Positions 17,601-23,678 of a DNA stretch of 64,000 nucleotides are shown piece by piece. This stretch comes from JACKFB01 sp041389525 (GTDB taxonomy: Bacteria > Myxococcota_A > UBA9042 > PHBI01 > JACKFB01): NCBI GenBank assembly GCA_041389525.1, contig JAWKRR010000009.1, positions 1-64,000 of the forward strand, given 5' to 3'. Both the position numbers and the translations under genes were made by a program. How positions within the stretch are numbered: position 1 is the stretch's first letter; every line of letters begins with the position of its first letter. The notes under the pieces were generated by a model, which worked only from the letters and a program-made list of their open reading frames with translations, was not told where the DNA came from and ran no database searches.

Positions 17601-18483
17601 GGGTCCCGCTCCCGCCGAGGCCATTGCGGTCGTTGTCGCCATCCGACGCGCCGCGCAGGGAGTCCACGCCTCGCGCGTCCCACCCCTCCGGTTCGGGCTC
17701 CGCGCGTCGACCCCAGGTCGGCGGCGCGCTGGCGGTGGGGATCGGCGGCGGCCCCTCAGGCAGCGGCGGCGGACCCGCGCGGCCGGTCAGCTCCCAGGGC
17801 GGCGGGCCGAAGGGCGCGTCCGGCTCCAGAGCACGCGTCGCGACCGGCCGGCTTCCGGGGCCGCGCGGCTCGGGGGCATCGAAGAGGGAGCCAAACGGAG
17901 ACTCCGGCTCCCGGCCCCGCGTCGAGGGCGAACGGCTGGCCGCGTTCGCCGCCTCATACTGAAAGTCAGGCAGGGGCGGTGGGCCAGGGATCTCGGGCTG
18001 TGATGCCTCTTCCGCCGCGGCGGCCTCCACCGAACCAGGCAGGGCGAACTGCCGAAAGAGTGGCAATTCGAGCGCCACCGCGCCCACGGGCTTGTCCAGA
18101 TAGTGGTCGGCGCGAGTCGGCTGCGATCGGTGCAGCGCGAGCATCCGCTCGTCCCACTCCGCAGAGACCAGCACGATCGGGATATGCCCGAGGGAGGGGT
18201 GTTGCTTTAGGCGATTGCAGGTCGCCAGCCCGTTCGGCGTGTCCGCGGCGAGGACGATGATCGCCGGCGGGGAGCGCTCCGCCGCACGCATCGCGTCCCG
18301 AGCGCTCTCGATGTGAATCACCGACACCCGCGCGGGGTCGAGCGCTCCCTCCAAGAAGCGAGCGTCCGTCGGGTCGCGATCGATGACCATGACGGGCAAT
18401 CGGGGGGCCACCGCGTCTCCGCGGGCCGGGCCGCCGGCTAGCGAAACCAGACCGACTCCCTCGGGCGATCCGTGATTCACCAT
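14650..18483 (-). CDS. FrzS/AglZ-like protein: pseudo-receiver plus long coiled coil
   Basis: A 1277-residue protein. Residues about 30-155 form a response-regulator receiver fold (VMVIDRDPTDARFLEG, IPIVLVSAEW, terminal DKPV). The expected phospho-acceptor Asp is replaced: the segment reads VLAADTPNGL with Ala four residues before Pro, so it is a pseudo-receiver. A Pro/Gly-rich linker (about 160-285) leads to roughly 900 residues of Ala/Glu/Arg-rich heptads, a very long coiled coil. This architecture matches the Myxococcus motility proteins FrzS and AglZ, polar scaffolds for type IV pilus and gliding motility. A GGAGG lies 11 bases before the ATG. No other motility genes are in the window, so a motility role is inference; another polarity or cytoskeletal scaffold is possible. 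Confidence 0.8.
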   Translation of the reverse strand: MVNHGSPEGVGLVSLAGGPARGDAVAPRLPVMVIDRDPTDARFLEGALDPARVSVIHIESARDAMRAAERSPPAIIVLAADTPNGLATCNRLKQHPSLGHIPIVLVSAEWDERMLALHRSQPTRADHYLDKPVGAVALELPLFRQFALPGSVEAAAAEEASQPEIPGPPPLPDFQYEAANAASRSPSTRGREPESPFGSLFDAPEPRGPGSRPVATRALEPDAPFGPPPWELTGRAGPPPLPEGPPPIPTASAPPTWGRRAEPEPEGWDARGVDSLRGASDGDNDRNGLGGSGTPRGRASSARDAEFEVLQGELARQNERLESLRRENETAKSLGAALFERARNAERALAEREEAREAAAASAPDDSAALLASSLEEVRGDAVTAMAERDAARDELEALSGQRVTWEAERDAARQSHAAAEAALEGAVARATQLTSELDDTRHALSEAESARDEALAAIDESRLEREQAQAAAEARSAELSARLEAALAQAREAQSALAAVEGAESKRAALAAALDEMRSEHAKIRHELETERELRVEAEAGRDAARASVAGAVVARDEALAEAQAAEEEMQAVRRAVDTRVGIVEAERDAAQQSLASLEEAARAARAESEMARSQVSAALAHSAAVQTDLEAQRESVFRLQAALAEAETQGAAALAEARAEQAEAAAAAAAQRATDEAARAEAQQRAERLALELEQIRAERETLRRERDGLSVEIEALEAKNAEAEALQGAAAAERSALERRLEDKKQAVAELTASRDAAAAELERLRAEAEVRAEELASERSALAALRAERDASVEAASAREAELLAQVAELTEARAAQDADLSDTKAALACAEGEVEAAREALGALEERIAALRSEVSATSASLATAESAREAALRELHQTGEQLRAAESAVAELARVRQVLHAAESTREAVLVEVAAVRASLQARESELAALKAAAGQGDDEATAAGAAERAELEARAREVERLREALAERDEELESARLALDSTESLLREATQAGSAVAGAAELAELREELDAARGESAENAARADALQVSLERAHEALEAAGGDETALEELRAELAEAKAAVTSLNAAHTAAAAQSDEIESLRLELAAARLALEAYEMDQDATVMAGMPITMPEQTRPGSPFDSEALAEDLDQAYTRLQALRAEVEREGRRGGEPGAVASPVVMAAAPALTALAERLRGLVQTIEAQRRELAADQARWATSRAKLAGRLKRLQANPYAQRDVPEIEQFVHELDGFLETADGIVQRGPSFLLQQRAVLERVIQETGPQDSAS

Positions 18484-18838
18484 CGGTTTGAATTCCTCCC
18501 GACCCGTGCAGCGACGCGGGGCAATGGGCGAGCGCCCTGGGGCTCAACGCCCGGCTCAGCATAGTACATGGTCGGCACCAGCCATGGACAGCCCGGCATC
18601 ACACCGCGCGGAACCGAGCGTGAGCCCGGTCGAAAATCGAGGCGCGAGCGGGCCATCGAGCCGCGCTCACGTCCCATCCAACGTCTCACCCTGAGACAAA
18701 CTGTAGTGAATTCCGGGGCTGTGTCGCGACCGCCACACGCTGGCCGCGGGGGGCGGTCGCTGTCCCGACTCGCTTGTCAGCGCCGATCCCTCCGAACAAG
18801 ATGGCCAGCGCGTGCGCCCCTCTCTCGAAGGACACCGA
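18484..18838. other. 355-base divergent intergenic region
   Basis: Lies between the FrzS/AglZ-like gene and the DUF885 lipoprotein gene, so it should hold both promoters. A TACTAT-like -10 on the minus strand near 18562-18567 is the best candidate, but no convincing -35 matches it. No coding potential, RNA gene or repeat was recognised. Confidence 0.5.
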
Positions 18839-20752
18839 ATGCCCCGCTGGCCGATGCTGGTGATCGCGCTGTGCTGCGTCGGATGCGCGGGGACCCGCCC
18901 CGCCGTCGGGGGCGCCGCGGCTGGCCCGGGAGCGCAGGCCGCAGCAGCCCCCGAAGGGCTGGCGGCCCTCGCCGAGTCGTGGTGGCAGGCGCTGATGGAG
19001 CGCTCGCCGACCTGGGCGACCGCCGTCGGTGACCGCCGCTTCGACGCGCGGCTGCCCGACCTCTCGGACGCGTCGCGGAAGGCCTTCACCGCCCGCGTCG
19101 AGAAGCTGCTTGCCGACACCCGCGCCCTGAACCCCGCGGGGCTGGACACCAGCGCCCGCGTGACCCGCGACACCCTGATCAGCACGCTCGAGCGCGAGCT
19201 GGACGCCCAGGCCTGCCGCCCTTGGCTCTGGGACGTGGACCAGCTGACCGGCCCGCAGGTGTGGCTGCCCCAGCTCCCCGGCTACCACTCGATCCGTTCC
19301 GAGGGCGACACGACCACCCTCATCGCGCGCTACCGCGCGATCCCCGCCTTCCTCGCCGCCCACCGCGCCCAGCTTGAGCGAGGCCTCACCGAGGGTTTCG
19401 CGGCCCCGCGGCTCATCGTGGAGCGGGTGATAAGCCAGCTCGACCGCCTCGCCAGCGGCGCTCCTAGCGCCTCCCCCTTCGTCACCCAGCTGCGGCTGCC
19501 CACCGGCTGGCACGCCGGGAAGCTGGACGGAGCGCGCGCGGAGTTCACCCGCGTCGTCGGCGAGACCGTGCAGCCCGCCTTGGCCGCCTACCGGGACTTC
19601 CTGCGCGACGTCTACCTGCCCCGCGCCCGCGAGAGCGTGGGGGTCGACGGCCTGCCGGGCGGCGCCGCGTGCTACCTCGCGCTGATCAGGAACCAGACCG
19701 GCTCCAAGCTCGGCCCGGACGCCATCCACGACCTGGGGATGGCCGAGCTGTCGCGGGTGCACGCGGCCATGCGCGACATCGCGGTCGCCGAGTTGACCCC
19801 GCCTCCGCCCCCGCCGCCGCCGAAGCAGAAGAAGCCGAAGCGGAAGAGCCGCCGCTCCAAGAAGAAGGCGGCCGAGCCGACGCCAGCGCCCGCCCCGCCG
19901 CCCATCGTCGGCGACCCGATCCGCGTCTACCTGGCGCGCCTTGAGGCGAGCCCCGACCAGCACCCGCAGGACGCGGAGGCGCTGCTCGCCTTCGCCAGAG
20001 GCGCGGTCGCGCGCGCGGAGTCGAAGCTCCCGCTGGCCTTTCGGCGGCTCCCCCGCGTGCCGCTTGAGGTGCGCGCCATCGAGCCATTCCGCGCCGACGA
20101 GTCCCCGGCCGCCTACTACTACGGCGCCCCCGACGACCGCAGCCGCTCCGCGATTTACTATGTAAATACGAGTCATTTGGAGGCGCGCGGGCTCTTTCAC
20201 CAGGAGGCGCTGGCCTTTCATGAGGCGGTGCCGGGCCACCACCTGCAGATCTCCGTGGCCGCCGCGGCGAGCGAGCTGCCGACCTTTCAGCGACACCTGC
20301 GGCACACGGCGTTCACCGAGGGGTGGGCGCTCTACGCCGAGCGATTGGCGGACGAGCTGGCGCTCTACTCGTCGCCAGCGTCCCGCTTCGGGGCCCTCGG
20401 GTACCAGGCCTGGCGGGCGGCGCGCTTGGTGGTGGACGTCGGCCTGCACGCCCGCGGGTGGACGCGCGAGCAGGCGATCGCCTTCCTCGTCGACAACACC
20501 ACCCTCAGCCGCCATGAGGCGAGCGCCGAGGTCGAGCGATACATCGTGTGGCCGGGCCAAGCGCTGAGCTACATGCTGGGGCGCATGCACTTCGACCGCC
20601 TGCGGCGGCAGGCCGAGTCCGAGCTGTGCGTCCGGTTCGACCTGCCGCGGTTTCACGAGGAGATTCTGCGCTACGGCGCCGTCCCGCCGGCCGCCCTGGA
20701 CGGTATCGTCGACCGATACATCCAGGCCTTCTACGAGCAGATCATCCCGTAG
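18839..20752 (+). CDS. DUF885 family lipoprotein, putative metallopeptidase
   Basis: A 637-residue lipoprotein: the ATG at 18839 has AAGGA upstream and is followed by a signal peptide ending in a VGCAG lipobox. The body matches the DUF885 family, with the zinc-metallopeptidase-like HEAVPGHHLQ motif near residue 462 and a downstream FTEGWALYAERL, the likely third-ligand Glu. These proteins are thought to be envelope peptidases; no substrate is known. Residues about 321-355 are an unusual insertion of a proline run followed by a Lys/Arg-rich segment and an Ala/Pro stretch, probably an exposed linker. Longer upstream starts would lose the N-terminal signal. Confidence 0.87.
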   Translation: MPRWPMLVIALCCVGCAGTRPAVGGAAAGPGAQAAAAPEGLAALAESWWQALMERSPTWATAVGDRRFDARLPDLSDASRKAFTARVEKLLADTRALNPAGLDTSARVTRDTLISTLERELDAQACRPWLWDVDQLTGPQVWLPQLPGYHSIRSEGDTTTLIARYRAIPAFLAAHRAQLERGLTEGFAAPRLIVERVISQLDRLASGAPSASPFVTQLRLPTGWHAGKLDGARAEFTRVVGETVQPALAAYRDFLRDVYLPRARESVGVDGLPGGAACYLALIRNQTGSKLGPDAIHDLGMAELSRVHAAMRDIAVAELTPPPPPPPPKQKKPKRKSRRSKKKAAEPTPAPAPPPIVGDPIRVYLARLEASPDQHPQDAEALLAFARGAVARAESKLPLAFRRLPRVPLEVRAIEPFRADESPAAYYYGAPDDRSRSAIYYVNTSHLEARGLFHQEALAFHEAVPGHHLQISVAAAASELPTFQRHLRHTAFTEGWALYAERLADELALYSSPASRFGALGYQAWRAARLVVDVGLHARGWTREQAIAFLVDNTTLSRHEASAEVERYIVWPGQALSYMLGRMHFDRLRRQAESELCVRFDLPRFHEEILRYGAVPPAALDGIVDRYIQAFYEQIIP

Positions 20753-20761
20753 CACGTGACG

Positions 20762-20781
20762 CCGCCGGCCCCACACGGCGG
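20762..20781. terminator. Bidirectional hairpin between convergent genes
   Basis: 6-bp stem CCGCCG (20762-20767) with CGGCGG (20776-20781), 8-nt loop, in the 36-base gap between the DUF885 and ARPP-1 genes. No T-tract. Confidence 0.45.
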
Positions 20782-20788
20782 GCGCGCC

Positions 20789-21868
20789 TCACTGCTTCTT
20801 GAACCAGCTCTTGTGTAGCGGCGCCTTGTCCTTGCCGCGGTAGATGGTCTGCCCTTCGACCGCCTCGGTGTCGAAGAGGTAGACCTTGCCGTCGCCGCCC
20901 TTCCGCTCGGCGCGCGCGCTCGACTGGTCGGCGGTCGCGATGAAGTGGGCGACCTCCTCCCGTGTGGGAATTCGCACAGCCGCGCTGGGCGCCGCCGCCT
21001 CGAGGGCGTCCGCCACGAAGCTCGCCAGCAGCTTCGGCTCGAGCTTTCGATACAGCCCCGGCGAGGCGAACCACTCGACGCCCTGAAGCGCGCCGTCGAC
21101 CGCGACGATGACTCCCGCCACCCGAGCGGCCTTCCCGGTGCCGGCCTGCAGCGTCGCGACGGCGCGGGTCACGTCACCATCCGCCGCGAGCTTCTTCACG
21201 GAGGCCCGGTAGGTGTCGGTGGGGTTGTCGGTCTCGAGCCGCGCGTTCGCCGCCTTCACCTCACCCCAGACCGCGGCCTGGGACTCGGCGTTCGCCGAGC
21301 GCCGCAGCTTCGAGTGGGCCAGCCTGCCCGCGGTGCCGAACTGCTCGGTCTGACGCTGCCAGCGGCCGTGCTCGACGCAGAAGACCGGGACCTCCAGCGC
21401 CGTCGCGCCCGGCGGAACCAGGGTGTTGCGCCCGACGATGCGGTCCTGCTTCCCGCCCAGCAGCACCTCGCCGGCCATCAAGTAGATGGTCTGCTTGCTG
21501 GTGTTCGTGACGTGCAGGGTGTTGACCGTGCCGCCGTCGCCGACCTCCTCGACGGTGATCTCGCGCCGCGCGCTGGCCTCGTCGAGGGTGGCGAACTCGG
21601 TGTCGGGCGTGGGGACGCGGGCTTGGAGGGGCCAGATGGTGACGCGACCCGCGGTGGTCGGCTGGCCGATGTCGGCCGCCGCGAGGATGGCGTGGGCGGG
21701 GGCGACCGGGGGCGGACCGTCGGGCTCTGAGGCGCGCGAGGGGCCGTCGACGTTGGGGTTGAGCTGCTGCACCTGTTGGCGCATCTGGCGTTGGGGGCCG
21801 GGGCCCTCGACGGCGGCCGCCAGGGGCGCGAGGCCAAGGAGGAGGAGGACGGGGACGAGGCGACGCAT
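20789..21868 (-). CDS. Secreted ARPP-1 family protein
   Basis: A 359-residue exported protein with signal peptide MRRLVPVLLLLGLAPLAAA. From about residue 90 it matches the ARPP-1 domain (ADP-ribosylglycohydrolase and rhodanese-phosphatase associated): strands VNTLHVTNTS, YLMAGEVLLGGKQDR, TLVPPGAT and the signature PVFCVEHGRW. The biochemical function of this domain is unknown; ARPP proteins were linked by context to nucleotide or ADP-ribose metabolism. The ATG at 21868 has AGGAG 6 bases upstream; longer readings enter the divergent gene's region. It is divergent from the TPR protein gene and converges on DUF885. Confidence 0.82.
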   Translation of the reverse strand: MRRLVPVLLLLGLAPLAAAVEGPGPQRQMRQQVQQLNPNVDGPSRASEPDGPPPVAPAHAILAAADIGQPTTAGRVTIWPLQARVPTPDTEFATLDEASARREITVEEVGDGGTVNTLHVTNTSKQTIYLMAGEVLLGGKQDRIVGRNTLVPPGATALEVPVFCVEHGRWQRQTEQFGTAGRLAHSKLRRSANAESQAAVWGEVKAANARLETDNPTDTYRASVKKLAADGDVTRAVATLQAGTGKAARVAGVIVAVDGALQGVEWFASPGLYRKLEPKLLASFVADALEAAAPSAAVRIPTREEVAHFIATADQSSARAERKGGDGKVYLFDTEAVEGQTIYRGKDKAPLHKSWFKKQ

Positions 21869-21992
21869 GGGGGCTCCTGGGGAGGGCGGGGTTGGCGCGA
21901 ATCTCGGTGGGACGGGCGGCACCTGGAAAGGATCTCGGGCGGGCGGCTTGGGCTGTGGCTTGCGCTCGATTGACCTGATAGCGTCTCGGCCC

Positions 21993-23678
21993 GTGACGAC
22001 CCGTGCACATGCGATCAGCTTGGCGCTCCTCCTCGTCGGCGGTGCGGCCTGGGCCGCGGATGAGGCGCCGGCGCGCTGGGTCCTCGAACCCAGCGCCGAA
22101 CGCGCCGTCCGGGGCGCGCTGCGCGTGGACGAGCCCTTGGCGGACGGGCAGCGGCTGAGCGCGGCGATCGCGCTGGACCGCATCGCGGTGACGGTGGGCG
22201 AGAGCGAGGCGCCGACGCTACACGTGACGTTGGTGCGGGCGGAGGACGCCCCCGCCGACGCCCCGAGGGCCGCCGGGGTGGCCTTGCTGCGCGAGCCAGG
22301 GCCGGCGCCGGACGAACTGGTCGCGACGGTGCTCGCTCGGTTGGGCGAGGCCCCCGGCCCCATCGCGTGGGCGCCGCCTCCGCCGCCTGCGCCCACACCG
22401 CAGGCCGCCTCGCCGGACGCTGCTGCGACGGCCCACGCACGCGACCGGGCGGGCGCCGACGCTCTGGACGCGGCGCGGCATGCGATGCGCGTGGGGGACA
22501 CCGCGGAGGCTGAGCGGCGACTGCGGGCGCTGACGGTGGAGGGGACCGGCGCGGAGCGATTGGACGTCGCGCTGCTGTGGCGGCAGCTCGGGCGGCAGGC
22601 GGACGCCGAGGCCGCGCTGGGCGACACGACGGGCTGGGCGCCGGCGGAGCAGGCCTGCGCGACGCTGGTCCGCGAGGGGGCCGACGGCGCCGCAGACCCC
22701 GTCGCGGGCGCGACCGCCGAGACCGCGTGCGCGTACACCGCGGTCGCCGACACCCTGCACCTCATGGGCCGCCCCGACCGCGCGGCGACCGTGGCCCGGG
22801 CGCTCAGGACCCTGGACCCCGCCTGTCGCCTGGCGTGGGAGTTCGAGATCCAGGCGCTGGTGGCCCACCGAGACTCCGCCGGCGCCGTCGCGGTGGCCGA
22901 CAAGGCGCTGGAGCGCTTCCCCGAGGACCCCGACATGGCGGCCGCGGCGGCTGCGGCCTTTCAGAGCGCGGGCGAGCTGGCGAAGGCGGTCCCGCTGCTG
23001 GAGCGGTCGGGCCGCGCGCGCCTGGGGGAGTCCGGCGCGCTGAGGCCCCTGCTGGGCGCGATGGTGCGGGACGTGGACAACCGCGCGGCGTATCGCACCG
23101 AGCTCGAGCGGCGCGTGGCCGCGGCCCCCGACGACGACGTCGCACGCTTCCTGCTCGGGGTGATCCGGCACTACGAGAACGACTTCGCTGAGTCGCAGGC
23201 GCTGCTGGCGCCGCTTGAGACCGCGCTGGACAGCGAGGACCGGCTGTCGATCTACATGGCGATGAACGACTTCAATCTGGGGCGGCGCGACGCGGCCCTG
23301 GCGCGGCTACGGCGGGCGGCGACTCGGCCCGACCCCGACCCGGACGTGTACTACTGCATGGCCGAGATCGAGCGCGACACCGACCGGACCAAGGCTCGCG
23401 ACGACCTGGACCGCTACGCCGCGCTGAGCCACGGGGACGCTCTGAGCAACCCCGGCAAAGAAGCGCGCATCGAGCGTCTGCAGGCGCTGGTGCGCGAGTG
23501 CATCGCCGACGGGCGGCCGGTGTGCGAGGGGGAGTGGGAGCACCCGCGCTTCCGTGACCACGGCGACGACCGCGACTGGCTGTGGCCGGCGGGCTTCGGG
23601 GCCGGCGCGCTGTTGCTGGCCGCCGCGGGCTGGGCGTGGCGGCGCCGACGTCGCACCAACGACGGCCCATCGCTGTGA
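21993..23678 (+). CDS. TPR-like exported protein with C-terminal membrane anchor
   Basis: A 561-residue protein starting at a GTG (VTTRAHAISLALLLVG), which opens a signal peptide ending near AAWAA. An N-terminal domain with the motif RWVLEPSAER is followed by a proline linker, then about 350 residues of helical repeats of TPR type (ADALDAARHAMRVGDTAEAERR, VADKALERFPEDP). The end is one hydrophobic helix followed by RRRRR, a stop-transfer or sorting-type tail. It probably sits in the envelope with repeats in the periplasm. The stop overlaps the next GTG (GTGA). Its N-terminal domain resembles that of the next protein. Confidence 0.8.
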   Translation: MTTRAHAISLALLLVGGAAWAADEAPARWVLEPSAERAVRGALRVDEPLADGQRLSAAIALDRIAVTVGESEAPTLHVTLVRAEDAPADAPRAAGVALLREPGPAPDELVATVLARLGEAPGPIAWAPPPPPAPTPQAASPDAAATAHARDRAGADALDAARHAMRVGDTAEAERRLRALTVEGTGAERLDVALLWRQLGRQADAEAALGDTTGWAPAEQACATLVREGADGAADPVAGATAETACAYTAVADTLHLMGRPDRAATVARALRTLDPACRLAWEFEIQALVAHRDSAGAVAVADKALERFPEDPDMAAAAAAAFQSAGELAKAVPLLERSGRARLGESGALRPLLGAMVRDVDNRAAYRTELERRVAAAPDDDVARFLLGVIRHYENDFAESQALLAPLETALDSEDRLSIYMAMNDFNLGRRDAALARLRRAATRPDPDPDVYYCMAEIERDTDRTKARDDLDRYAALSHGDALSNPGKEARIERLQALVRECIADGRPVCEGEWEHPRFRDHGDDRDWLWPAGFGAGALLLAAAGWAWRRRRRTNDGPSL

